A stretch of 64,000 nucleotides of DNA, taken from positions 117,442,991 to 117,506,990 of the forward strand of contig NC_133166.1 in assembly GCF_040802235.1 (NCBI RefSeq), read 5' to 3'. This document shows, piece after piece, positions 16,800 to 64,000 of this stretch. Each line of letters starts with the position of its first letter. Positions within the stretch are counted from its first letter, which is position 1. The notes beneath the pieces were generated by a model. That model had not been told where the DNA came from and searched no databases. It saw only the letters and a program-made list of their open reading frames with translations. The position numbers were made by a program, and so were the translations under genes. This DNA comes from Manis javanica (Eukaryota; Chordata; Mammalia; Pholidota; Manidae).

Positions 16800-17715
16800 T
16801 CATAATAGAAGAGAACAATCATTCTTATTAAACTTGAGGTGAGGTGGGTAGGGAAGAGGGAGGAAAGCACATTCAGGAATGAGTCCCCAGACTAAAGCTC
16901 AGAACTGGTGTCCAGAGGACATGACAGCGCTTCCCCCAACGGCGGAGCCTTGCCTCTCCTCGTGGTGCGTGGGAGACGCGGTGGGGCCGCAGCACTGCTG
17001 CCGCTGACTCCCTCTCCAGGCCCACTGTCCACTTTCATTCTTGGTTACCAGTCGGTATCTGGGGACTGGGAATTACCACTACCACCTATGAGTTATTCAT
17101 AGAGCTGAAAATTATATCCTGAAGCAAAGAAGAGGAATATTTAGCAGGAGCTGCTCACATTTTTGGGCAGGAAGATGGGATCAAGGGTTGCCAAAAAAAA
17201 ACCCATGGGAAGGAATCCCACTCTTGTCCCCAGATAATTTCTTCATAAGTTAATCATTATTTCTTAACTTAAAAATAAGGGCAAAACTATGATGGGAAAC
17301 TGTAAAAGTAGTCCTTGAAAATTGGATAGAAAATCCCAAGAGATGTGTTCTCTTTCATTTTGAACAGAACAACTCAAAATGTGTATCTTTCATTTTCTCC
17401 TTTACCTCCAATCTTTTCCCTTTCAAGCTATAGCTAAAGGCTCCATCACCATGAAGGTATTGATTTATCCTACTAATTTGCTCTTTCTTTCCTTATTCTT
17501 TTGGGTTCTAAGATACCAATTCTTTTTTTAGTCCAATTCTTGTGCTTGATATTGAGGGTAAAGGGAAAGGAGGGGAGAAAACACCAAATTAAAAAAAAAA
17601 AGCTTGGAATGCAGGCTCAAGCTGACACCGAGCATGTTCCTTCATAGTACAAGTAATGATGCTTTAACTATTAAATGGTGTTTTAGTAACTGTTGTGTTC
17701 CTGGTTTCCATGTAC

Positions 17716-53452
<35,737 letters not shown>

Positions 53453-54049
53453 CTGAAAGAAAATATACAGCATGAAAATGTGACAACCTCACACAGGAAT
53501 TTTAACTTTCCCTTTATTTTTTTGGCCAAGCATCATAACCTCATTGGGTTTAAATAAGAGGGGAAAACCTAAATCTTCATTTCCAATTACTGTTTTCACT
53601 CACCTGGCAGCAAAACCTTATTTCATTTTTAAGATGCACTTCTGAAAGTTGACCAATTCAGTTTTTTTGGTCAAATATTCTCACCTTCAAAAGAAGAAAA
53701 GAGGAACCCCTAGCATTTTTAAACACGTATAACCTCAAGAAAGATGGTGCTCCCCTGAAAATTTATGTGGGTAAGGAAAAACAGGTATCTGAGTGCTAAT
53801 TGTTACTTGCTTTTAGCCATTTTCAACCTGCATTCTGAGTTAGTTACTATTATGAACATTTCAACATACATAGTTGGCAAATAGGCAAAGCTGACTCTGC
53901 ATTAAAAAAAAAAAATCACAATTAATCCACTGGGAAAACAGGACTATGTAAGAAATCTTCCATCTAAAATTATACTCCTCTAAATTTGGCAACATATATT
54001 AAAATTTTAAAGGCATATATACTTCCCCATCAGCCCCTGCACATATGCA

Positions 54050-54470
54050 TTAACTTGGCAGTTATACTTCTGAGAATTTCACTTACAGATATATTTGCAT
54101 ACATGTACAAAGACATGTAATTGAGGACATTCATGAGCACTGGTTAAAAATACTAGGAATAATCTAAATGACCATCAAGAGAGCACTAGTTAGTTACGTG
54201 CAGACAAAGGAAAACTTGCTGCTATGAAAAAGAGTAAGGTAAAGCTATATATGGCACATTAAATTGAAAAAGCCAAGCGCAGAAGTGTATACACTGTGCA
54301 CCCATTTGTTCACTGGGCAGCAAAAGGGACTGAGCTCTGGGGTGGGAAGGAGACTGGCTTTACTACAACCTTTCACCCTTAAAAAAAAATTTAAAAAACC
54401 CAATAATATAAATTACCTTTTCAGTAAAAATGGAAAAAATTTAATAGCACGTGAAAAACAAAATCCTCCA
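54050..54470 (+). mobile_element. Possible old L1M 3' end
   Basis: 'ATGTAATTGAGGACATTCATGAGCACTGG...ATCTAAATGACCATCAAGAG...GCTATGAAAAAGAG' resembles the decayed L1 3' region. Low similarity; tentative. Confidence 0.4.
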
Positions 54471-55429
54471 AAAATGCCCTAAATATATGGTCCTTACTTA
54501 CTAATTCCTCTTTTACATGCAATTATATAAATGTTTCCACATTTATTTTAGAAATATATTCAAATTGTGGAGATTACATTCAAGGACTGGGCCATAGCTG
54601 TTATTGTTAAGTACTAATTTTAGAAAACTACTGAGTTAACAAATATGGAGCACATAAACACCAAGGCAGAATGTAGTGGACAACAGGCAGTAATTCAGTA
54701 ACTCAAGACCAGAATTAAAAAATTCACTGCTTTTTAATCATTTTAAAAGGAGGCATCACATTTACTCCTATATGTGAAAAACAGTTCTCTTTTTCCTTTT
54801 TTAAGTAAGCATTTCTATTTCCCTAAAGTTTCCTGCTGATTCAGTCCTACATGCATTTACCTTCAACATTAAATCTCTGCCAACTTCTGAGTTTAAATAA
54901 AACTCAAAAACGAAACGCTAAGTAAGCTCAATGCCAAAAAAAAACACAACACATCCTATGAATTTGCCTTTTCACCTCCACCTACCACTCCTGCCTAATG
55001 GAAAATTTCAACATACAAATGTTTATGCATACCATCTATTCTGATATAGAACACAGATAACCAGTAACAGTTTGCAACAATATACACAAGGTCTAACTTA
55101 CAAAACCACCTTGTATTCATATTCCATATTTATGCTACAGAGAACTGAACCCAGGAATGGGGATCTTAATTCTCAAAGGCTATTAACTCAAATAACTCAA
55201 ACATGTTTCGGTAGCTAGGTCCAGGCACCATATTAGCACTGGTAATACAGAGATGAAGTTTAGAAGTTTTGCTCATAAGTAACTGAAAGAAATACAAGCG
55301 GAAACTGTATGTATGAGCTGTGGGAATGTAGGAGAGACAGTCAATAGAGTAAACTGCAGAAGACACAGTGAACTTGGTTTTAAAGGATTGTGAACAAGGT
55401 AGAGGAAGGCATTCCGGAGAGAAGGAACA

Positions 55430-56200
55430 ACTGGCCAGATTACAGATGCCTTTAATATGTAATTAAATCTGGATTATACCCTATGTGCAATGAAGAGTCA
55501 CTGAAAAGTTTCAGGTAAGGGACTGACAGTACCACGTTTGTTTTAAGAACTCTAGCAGCAGGGCAGAGCGCAGACTTAATCCAAAAGTTACTGCACAATT
55601 TTAGCAAGACATGAGGGCTTGAACTAAGGCAGCAAGGATGGGAATGAGGGAGATTTGACAAGACAATGGACAGGACTTGGAATCATTTAGATGCTGGAAT
55701 TAACGTCTGGGGAGTTAACACTTGTGTGAGAATTGACAACACTGGGCTGAATGAATGTGCCCAGGGAGAATGAGAGAGATTTTACAGTGGAATCGTGAGA
55801 TGAACCAATATTTAAAGAGGAACAAGAAAGAACCTCGAAGGAGACAGAAAGGAGTCAATATAGAGGGAAAACTGTGTCACTTGGAGAACTTTAGAGAATG
55901 ATTGTTTAACAAAGTCAAAAGTCAATGAGTAATTGAGACTTTAAAATGGGTCACTGAAATTAAGTAATCAAATAACTTACCGTTATTGGCTCTATAGTTA
56001 GAGTGGTGATGGTGACAAAGGACAGACACTTAAGACTGAGGCGTGAATGGACCTTTAAAGAGCACTGATACCATGTACGGGAAGAGTGGATGTTACAGGG
56101 AAGGAGTAGAAACTGCGTAGCCGTTAGGGGGAGAGGTAAAACTAGAGGGAAAGATTTTTTAGAATGGAAATGACTTACTCATATTTGGGAAATGAAGGAA
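55430..56200 (+). mobile_element. Second copy of the unnamed ancient repeat
   Basis: 'TCTGGATTATACCCTATGTGCAATGAAGAG...AGGTAAGGGACTGACAGTACCACG' parallels the copy at 27600-27720. Later parts (GTCAAAAGTCAATGAGTAATTGAG) parallel the distal part of the family. Confidence 0.45.
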
Positions 56201-56224
56201 GGAGCAAGTAGAAGAAAGTCTGAC

Positions 56225-56345
56225 GACACATAAAAAAACAAGTATTTGCTTAATAACATGGATAACTGAACCACTGTTTTGTACATGTGAAACCAACATT
56301 AAGATTGTGTATCAACAATATGTCAAAAAAAGAAAAATCTAAAGG
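56225..56345 (+). mobile_element. L1 3' tail fragment
   Basis: 'TAATAACATGGATAACTGAACCACTG...TGTACATGTGAAACCAACAT...GTGTATCAACAATATGTC' then an A-rich tail, the usual L1 3' terminus. Confidence 0.65.
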
Positions 56346-56514
56346 AAAAAAAGGATTTGCAGGAACAAAGCCCAGGAAGTTACTTGAGATAAGGGATATA
56401 AAAGCCTGAGTGGACCTGCTGAAAAATCTAGTTCCAATAAATAGCCAGTCAGCTGTGCAACTGTAAGATTGTTCATCAGAAATAGTTGGGAGTTTTTAGG
56501 AAACTTAATTAAGG

Positions 56515-56830
56515 TCTGTTAGGGACCGACTAAATAAGTTTTGGTATATCCAGACCATGGTATACTATTCATTAAAAATTGTGGTGTAGATAAGAATTTA
56601 TTGACACTAAAAGATATTCCTGATACACTGAATAAAAAACATTACAAAAGTAATTGAAATAATGTGACTCCATTTTGGTAAAAAACACAAATTCAAATTA
56701 ATTATAACTAAAGAGATAATATTTAGTTATAGAGAGGGATTATGAGAATTAAATATATTTTTGCTTCTCTGTGTTTGAGATTTAGAAAACTATGAACATG
56801 TATTATTTCACAACAGAGCCTTTTTTAAAA
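56515..56830 (+). mobile_element. Old L1M 3' end, sense
   Basis: 'CTAAATAAGTTTTGGTATATCCAGACCATGGTATACTATTCATTAAAAA' and 'TATGAACATGTATTATTTCA' match the L1M 3' region. Decayed. Confidence 0.6.
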
Positions 56831-57174
56831 TTACAAAATGAAAGGATATATATGAAAATGTTAACTGGGTGGTCACTTATTAATTTTCTTTATATTTTTG
56901 GTTTCCGAATATTTCTATTATGAACATACATTTTTATTGTAACTCATAAAACATACCTATTTCCCCCATCTACATGGAATGGGTTAACTACCTTAGATGG
57001 GGAAAAGGATACCTAAAATGGGATCTCAAGCAGCTCTTTCAATAAAACTGTTTAGTGAATAATCTTATTAGTCTTCACACTACTGGATTTTTAATCCTTG
57101 TAATATTTTAAGCTGCAACAAACTGCCAAACCCACAAAGAAATATTCTGCCCCTTTGAAAACAGGGCTTCCATA

Positions 57175-57655
57175 ACATAACTGTCCATCAACAGATGAAT
57201 GGATAAAGAAGACATGGTACATATACACAATGGAATCTTATTCAGCCATAAAAAGGAAATCTTCCCATTTGCAATAACATGTATGGATCTAGAGGGTATT
57301 ATGCTCAATGAAATAAACCGCGGGGGGGGGGGGAATACCAAATGATCTCACTTATTTATGGGGTATAAAAAAAGCAAAACAGAAGGAACAAAATAGCAGT
57401 AGACTCTTAGACCCCAAGAAGGGACTAGTGTTACCAAGGGGAGAGGACAGGGAGGTTTGGGGGAAGTGGGAAGGGGACAAAGGGGCACAACAATTCATAA
57501 CCACAATATAAGTTGATCATGGGGATCAGTGATTCTGTAACATCTTACTACGTTGGTAGACAGTGACTGCACTAGAGGGCGTGAGGATTTAGTAATATGA
57601 GTAACTGTTGAACCACTGTGTTGTGTATCAGTGATACTCTAATTTAAAAAAAGAA
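57175..57655 (+). mobile_element. L1 ORF2 end and 3' UTR, intermediate age
   Basis: Reads 'ATAACTGTCCATCAACAGATGAATGG', 'CACAATGGAATCTTATTCAGCC', 'GAGGGTATTATGCTCAATGAAAT' and a 3' UTR ending 'TGTATCAGTGATACTCTAAT' plus A-run. It contains a G12 run at 57322-57333. The left boundary is approximate. Confidence 0.8.
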
Positions 57656-58859
57656 GGGGGAGGTACTTCCATTTACTTACTGGGTCCTGAATATTTGTGA
57701 TAGACACTGGGCTAAATATATATACACACACACACATGCATTAAATCAAATCCTTACTAACTTCATTCATGATAAAAAACCTGAAGTTTCTAGAGGTCAG
57801 AATCAAGATATAAATCCAAACTTTTTCTGAAAGTCTGCGCCTTTCTTTCTTTTTCTACCAGTCAGGTCACTTGTCCTTACATTGCTTGTCTGAAATGTAT
57901 GTGCCACTTACTTGAGAATTTGTTAGTTAAGGGTATATTTTAAAATTCCATTATACCAGTAATATAAGACCCTATCTTTTATACCTTCTCTCCAGCAGCA
58001 TACTGAGTGGGTGAGAAGTACAAAAATTGAGCCAAAATAGCAAAAAGGCACACTAGCGCAGGTTTTCAAATTTGGGTCAAGCCTGTGCTAGATGTGTTAT
58101 TAGGGGGAGAGGAAGAGAGAAGCTTCGGATTGGACAAGAGATTCAAGTTTTGATTTACACCCAGAGAAAATACAGCAAATAAATATAATTGTATTAATTT
58201 TCTAACCCCCAGTAAAAGTACCAATTCAATGAAATCTTCATTTTGGTGATGACTCTCCTTAACACCAGCAGAATACAGGCTGTATTTTTAGAGAAGCAAG
58301 CTACTTTCTGGAAAAACTTTGTAGAATGACTTATTTAACCCCACCCTTTTCTTCTGTATTAGTTTCTATAAACCACTAAAGCATCTTCCAATAATAAGGA
58401 AAAATAAAGTGTTTGAACTTTTATCTAAAATTAACATAATGAAAATTAGAAACTCATCAGCTCTTTTAAACATCTATTCTAACATTAATATTTTAATATT
58501 AGGACATGATTTTTTATCATTTATAGCTTTCCTTTTTGCTTTATAACTAAGGCAATTAAAAAGCTGGCAGTCCTTCCACTATTTCTCATGACCTCAATTC
58601 TTGAGGGCAACCTTTATCATACCATTAGAAGCTGCTAAAATGAGGCAATTAATGTCCCCTCCCCCATCAGAGCTCCAGGGACAGGCAGATTAACACCCCC
58701 ACACACACCCTCCCCAGATTTTATTCCATTTATTTATTTTTCTTATCTTTTTGGGTTGGTTAGCACCTCCATTGCATTACTGAATTAATGCATTGCATTA
58801 GTGAAAGTGGACCTCCTTGCTTCTCCCAAAGCAATTTCTATTTCATGATTAAGGCTTTT

Positions 58860-59530
58860 TTTGTTTTTAACTTTATTTTAGTATAATTTTAGACCTACAG
58901 GAAAGGTGCAAAGATAGTACAGAGTATTACTTTATATCCAGCACTCAAGTTTCTTTCATTGCCATGTTATATTAGAATGATGGTACATTTGTCACAACAA
59001 ACTAATATTGATAAATTACTAATTACTAAACCCCATCCATACTTCATCTAGATTTTATTAATTTTTCCCTGAGGCCCTTTTTTGTTCCAAGATCCCATCC
59101 AGGATACCACATCACATTTTGTCATGTCTCCTTTTGCCTCTTTTAAACTTTGACAATTTCTCAGACTTTCCTTGCTTTTGATGATTCTGACAGTTTTGAG
59201 GAGTATTGGTCAGATTTTACAGAGTGTCTCTCAATTTGAGTTTGTCTCATGTTTTCCTCATGTTCAGACTGGAGTTGTGGGTTTTGGGAAGATTACTACA
59301 TATCCTGTCATGGGAACATACTATCAATATGGCCTGTCACTGATGGTGTTAACATTGGTCCCCTGGCTGACGCAGAGTGGGCCAGGTTTCTCCACAGCGG
59401 TTAACTACTCTCCAACCTTCTATAACGTACTCTTTAGAGGCAAGTCACTAAACACTTCCCACATTTAAGGAGTAGGGAGAATCTACATAAACTTGCAGGC
59501 TGATTTTTATTTACTTATTTGGAGCTAACA
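58860..59530 (-). mobile_element. Old antisense L1M 3' UTR region
   Basis: The + strand text 'ACTTTATTTTAGTATAATTTTAGACC' through 'TTCAGACTGGAGTTGTGGGTTTTGGGAAGA' and 'CCTGGCTGACGCAGAGTGGGCCAGGTTTCTCCAC' is the antisense of an old L1M 3' UTR type. The 98-codon open frame at 59172-59468 lies in it and is not a gene. Confidence 0.65.
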
Positions 59531-60081
59531 TAACTACTGCAAAACCAGAACAATTGATGAAGTTTTGGTTCTCTGGAACCAATAAACCAACGTAAGGTCT
59601 AATATCTAGTTAAATAAATTTATTTGCTGTTGGAAATTAATTCCAACTTTAGGATTAAGGACCATCTTACATGTCCCTCTATCTTTCATAAGGCACAGAA
59701 TGACCCCATGGTACATGGCACAGAATATGGAGGCCTGAATATTATAGAGGCTTAAGAAATGTTTAGTAAGAAACTACAAGAGATTTTTAAATTGTTTTTT
59801 CAAAAATAGACTCTGAGAAGTGACTGGACATTAGTCCTACAAATGCAGTAGTTACTAGAGCAGTAGTTCCCTCTACTGTAAGTGAAGATGCTCACTCTTC
59901 TGTTATAACACTAAAAAGAGTTGGAAAGCTTTCTTTTCACATTTATGAAGTAAAAGTATATGCAATCAATGAGGAAAACAAGCAGAACTCCTGCTGCAAA
60001 AGAAACAAAAAACTGAAAATCTGAAACAAAAGGGACTGTAAATATGAAGTTGGTTACAAATATTTTAATAACCCAACTTCT

Positions 60082-60660
60082 AAAATAGTACTACATTTAG
60101 ATGAATGGATAAAGAAAATGTGGTACATATACACAATGGAATATTATTCAGCCATAAGAGAAAAACAAATCCTACCATTTGCAACAACATGGATGGAGCT
60201 AGAGGGTATTATGCTCAGTGAAATAAGCCAGGCAGAGAGAGACAAGTACCAAATGATTTCATTCATATGTGGAGTATAAGAACAAAAGAAAACTGAGGGA
60301 ACAAAACAGCAGCAGAAGCACAGAACCCAAGAATGGACTAATAGTTACCAAAGGGAAAGGGACTGGGAAGGACAGGTGGGAAGGGAGGGATAAGGGCTGG
60401 AAAAAAAGGGGGTATTACGATTAGCATGTATAGTGTGGAGGGGGCACGGGGAGGGCTGTGCAACACAGAGAAGACAAGTAGTGATTTTACAACATCTTAC
60501 TATGTTGATGGACAGTGACTGTGAATGGGGATGTGGGGGGACTTGGTGAAGGGGGGAGCCTAGTAAACATAATGTCCTTCATATAATTGTAGATTAATGA
60601 TACCAAAATAAAATTTAAAAAATAAATAAAATAAAATAAAATAAAATAGTACTACATTTA
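60082..60660 (+). mobile_element. L1 3' end, young, with perfect 18-bp target duplication
   Basis: The body at 60100-60642 covers the ORF2 end (CACAATGGAATATTATTCAG, GAGGGTATTATGCTCAGTGA) and the full 3' UTR with GGGGGGAGCCTAGTAAAC and TGTAGATTAATGATACC, ending in a patterned (AAAATA)n tail. The perfect direct repeats AAAATAGTACTACATTTA lie at 60082-60099 and 60643-60660. The most intact L1 end in the window. Confidence 0.92.
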
Positions 60661-61099
60661 CTTGCAGAACTGTCTTCTTACCCTTCTTGAACAATGTTCA
60701 AGATGTATCAAATCGAAAAATCGAACTCTTAGATTTTGTTAGGAGTAAGATGGAAATTAAACTTATTTTAACATATTTTAAAAAATCCTGGCACATCCGA
60801 CTAACCTACCACTGAGTCCTTATTGAAAGTGGTGTCTTTCTTATAAACCAAAATGTGGCATTCAAGTGGTTATAAAAAGATACTTTTCTGGATTAAAGCC
60901 ATTAGCAGAAAATACCCAGAGTCCAGAAGTAAAAGTAGCCAATCTTAAAAGTAATACAACACAGTAGTAAAGAAGCCAATCTTAAACATCTTAAGATATA
61001 TTTATTACAAATATAATTGCACAGCTGTGTTATACTAAGTACCACTTTAAAATGATGCCTTTCATGTTATGTGAATTGTATCTCAATTAAAAAAAGAAC

Positions 61100-61330
61100 A
61101 AATGAACTAGCAAAGGCGACAGGAGGAGCAGCCAGTGAGTGTGTGGTGTCATGGAAGACTAATGTAGTATTGCAAGAAGGAGGAAGTGATTAATTTACCA
61201 AAAGCTGTTGATAGGGCATTTAAGATGAGGACTGAGAAGTGATCACTGGATTTAACAATGTGGAAAATAACTGGTGAACTTGACAAAAGTAGTCTCTGGA
61301 AAACAGCAGAGCAAAAAGGTACCTGGCTTA
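61100..61330 (+). mobile_element. Third copy of the unnamed ancient repeat
   Basis: 'GTGTGGTGTCATGGAAGAC...AAGATGAGGACTGAGAAGTGATCACTGGATTTAACAATGTGG...GGTGAACTTGACAAAAG' is a distal part of the same family as 27380-28460. Confidence 0.5.
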
Positions 61331-61534
61331 GGAACCATGGGCCAGAAATTAAGGCTTTTTAGGGTTTTTAAATTAAACTGGTAACTGAATTCAAGAGGAT
61401 GACTCAATCATTTTTATCACATTATTTCAAATTTAAAGAAAGGCAGTGTGTAAATTTGAAAGAGAACAGAAATTGGGCCTTCAATTCCTTCGTTTTATCC
61501 TACCCTCAACTTCACTGCCACAAACCTTTGGGTA

Positions 61535-61720
61535 TATCACTTAATCTCTCTGAGCCTGATTCCTCATCTGTAAAATGAGGTTTATATCACTACCTACCAC
61601 ACAGATAAACGTGTTACAAGTCTGTCTCCTACTGAATATAACCTCTAGAGGGATGCTCTATGTTTTATTTGCCTTCCTCTCTCTCACAGCACCTAACAAA
61701 GAGTTTAAATGTATGCTCAA
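61535..61720 (+). mobile_element. MIR SINE fragment
   Basis: 'TATATCACTTAATCTCTCTGAGCCTGATTCCTCATCTGTAAAATGAGG' is a well-conserved MIR core and 3' part. Confidence 0.8.
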
Positions 61721-64000
61721 ACATTTGCTGAATTAAATCAGCATATGGGCACAACTTAAACCATAAAGAGATACACAAATGTAAGATATAAAAAAATCAA
61801 AGATTTCTAGGTCCTGATGTAAAATGAAGACAATGCTCACCACTGAAATGCTTACAGGTAACAGGACAAAAGGGGCTCTGTATTAGGTTTGCTAAAAAGG
61901 TTTTCCAGAATATCCTTTAATATATTCTCAAGGGCAAGCTGCCAATGAGGAACATGTCAAAAAGTTTACATGTCACCTCCTGGCTGGTTAGGTTATGATG
62001 ATGTGTTTCCAGGCAGAAGTAATTGAATTGACTGGCAAAAAGGAGTAAGAATATTTCTTTGAAATTTAAAAAGACCATCACAAGAGTAAATGTAAAATAG
62101 AAATGCAAATCTCATACATAGAGGGATTCTCTCTGAAACTGCAGTATCACAGAGTAACATGTCTTACGTAAGTCACATACATGTAGTAAAAGACCTCAAT
62201 GATGCAATCACAAGCAATACCAATTACAGCTAAACTTACTTAGCACACACACCTTTTCCAAAACATCTGTAACATACCCAATGATCCAAAAGAATTCTAG
62301 AATAAATGAACAGAATTAAGAGGTAAGCAATTTGCTGGGAAACTTCTGAATGTGTTAATTATATGAACATAATATCAACTTGGTAATTTTTATCCAAAAT
62401 AACTTTTATGATGAAATCTATTTTTCACAGATCTGTACAGTTTAGGAGGCAGTTATAAATTCATCATTAACAACATGAACTATAAACTAAGTACAAATAT
62501 GCATAGTTAATAATTTATTTGAAGCCTTTATAATTCTGCTCAGAATTATGAAAACAGTAAATTCTAGGCTTACGGCTAGTCTGGAGAGAAGTGCCTTTCT
62601 AAAAGAACAATCTCTTAACACAAAACCAGAAACTTTAACTTTCCCTTTTCTCTTCAAGGACTTCAATTCCTTTACTACCAAGCTTCATTTACAAGTACTT
62701 GAAACATACACAGAATTACAGGTCACTCCTTTATCAGGACAAATATATAATTTCCTCATCACAGAGTATAATAAAAACAATAATATTAGTTTTGTTTTGT
62801 TTTCAAGCCATCTCTAAAATAATAAAAACATTGATGCTCTTACCAGCAACTTCATAAATAATCCCCTAGAGATTTCAATTTAGGGTTGAAGTACGCCTAT
62901 TAAATACATGTAGACTGGTTTTTTTTTTTATCGGAGTGGTTAAATTATTTGTGAATTTGACTCTAAGAAGCAGCATTAAAAGAAACCTTTTATTCCTGGA
63001 GAATAAAAACCATCCAAGTCAACAGGTGATTGCAAACCATACTGACATTACCATTCTTGCTTTCTCCTGTGCTCTTGCTCCCACTGATAAGAGTTTAATA
63101 CATCATAATTACATCTATTATGGTCAGAATGCTGCAGAAAATATTTAAGCAAACTGATGTCATGCCAAGCCATCTAGAAACATCTTAACAGACCAACTGA
63201 GTGAAAGGCTGACAGCTTGAAGACATTAATGTAAGGAAGGGGTCAGAAGCTGAAACAACTTGACTTTTAGAAAGAAGAAAAAGGTTTAAAGATCTTCCTT
63301 TATTATGAGGAAGATTACTGGATTTCTCACTTGTAATTCAGTTGCTATTTGTATTTATGTGCACATAGTTTGTAACAGGCAAACCGATGTATCAAATAGT
63401 AGGGATTGTTTTTCAATATAAGTTAGGATTTAAGGGCACAAAGCAAATTTGTTCACATTGCTGAGGCTCTGGATTTGCACCTCACATAATTAATAAAAGA
63501 GAATTGAAATCTAAATGTCTTTGAGGGCTCAAGTCTGTGTGTTTATCAACATGCTATACTGCCACTGATAATATGACATGAATACAATACAGGTAATGTC
63601 AGTGTTGAAGAGCTGGTCAAATTCCTTTTTATTTAAGAGTTAAGAATGAAAATACAAATTGCATACATTTGACTGACATGTTAGAACAAAGTGTGAAAAT
63701 GATGCCATAAAGAATACACTAAAAAGAAGTAAGTTTCATGAGTAAGGAACAAATATTTAAAGCAAAACCTTTTATTTAATTTTCCAAACTGTTGTTGCTT
63801 TGAGTAATTCCATAACCAGATAGAGGGAATACAGCTTTATTTTGGCAGCATGATTTTCACAGAAATAATAAAGACCTGTCTCTAACAGGTTATAGAATTT
63901 CAAAAGCTGTAACCAGTAAACTATTAAAACACTTTTAATGTTCACACAATAGACATGTACCTATACTTGATTCGAATAAAGGCAACCCTCATCCTGAAAA

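Larger units (their letters stand above)
15606..17715 (-). other. RTN3: RTN3 3' UTR
   Basis: From the TAA at 17716-17718 leftward to the poly(A) signal at 15631-15636. It is in the same exon as the last coding bases and has no introns evident. The length of about 2.1 kb is close to what I recall for human RTN3. Short open frames within it are not convincing genes. Confidence 0.8.
53453..64000 (-). other. RTN3: RTN3 intron 1 (part)
   Basis: Sequence upstream of the 57-nt exon; the first exon is beyond 64000. It contains several L1 pieces, the unnamed ancient repeat and a MIR, listed separately. Positions 53460-54040, 54500-55420 and 61750-64000 show nothing I can name; they are AT-rich without a convincing open frame. 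Confidence 0.75.

Noticed and set aside
59172-59468. 98-codon + strand frame
   Set aside because: Lies in an antisense L1M 3' UTR region; no protein similarity.

Overview
This is a stretch of nuclear DNA from a placental mammal. It holds two recognisable protein genes arranged tail to tail, ZFTA (C11orf95) on the + strand and RTN3 on the - strand. This is the order I know from human chromosome 11q13. Both genes have clean GT-AG (once GC-AG) exon structures with conserved reading frames. The rest is intron, UTR and transposable elements of mammalian type: L1, L2, MIR, a class I endogenous retrovirus, Tigger, and MaLR/ERVL-like LTRs. I saw no primate Alu, rodent B1/B2, carnivore tRNA-Lys SINE or ruminant SINE. 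The youngest repeats are short, 5'-truncated L1 copies with a distinctive 3' end. That points to a lineage poor in SINEs (pangolin or xenarthran are possible), but the taxon is inference only.

Layout. Positions 1-3920 hold a decayed class I ERV (pol then env), broken by a small L1 with a perfect 16-bp target duplication. Positions 3921-5880 are intergenic with L2/MIR scraps. A CpG island (about 5880-7560) covers the ZFTA promoter and exon 1. ZFTA coding exons lie at 7085-7223, 9387-9884, 10395-10781, 11002-11544 and 11781-12253 (679 codons plus stop), followed by a 3.3-kb 3' UTR ending at a poly(A) signal at 15588-15593. The RTN3 poly(A) signal faces it at 15631-15636, so the two mRNAs end within the same few dozen bases.

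RTN3 reads leftward. Its 3' UTR runs to 17715, and the stop and last coding exon lie at 17716-17761. The reticulon-homology exons are at 19228-19286, 20149-20195, 20675-20744, 21214-21352 and 23379-23586. The giant exon of the long isoform is at 42717-45071, and a 57-nt cassette exon is at 53396-53452. Exon 1 lies beyond the right edge. The 19-kb intron 3 carries a Tigger MITE, an antisense L1M several kb long with two LTR insertions and a 100-bp CTAT microsatellite, and an RPL36 retrocopy with an L1 inside it. Intron 2 starts with a GC donor and contains a perfect 46-bp palindrome. Intron 1 contains more L1, including the best preserved copy (60100-60642).

I did not find a new multi-gene system. 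The best leads are the symmetric one-module-per-exon structure of ZFTA, the facing poly(A) signals, the GC-AG intron, the 46-bp palindrome and the nested RPL36/L1 insertion.
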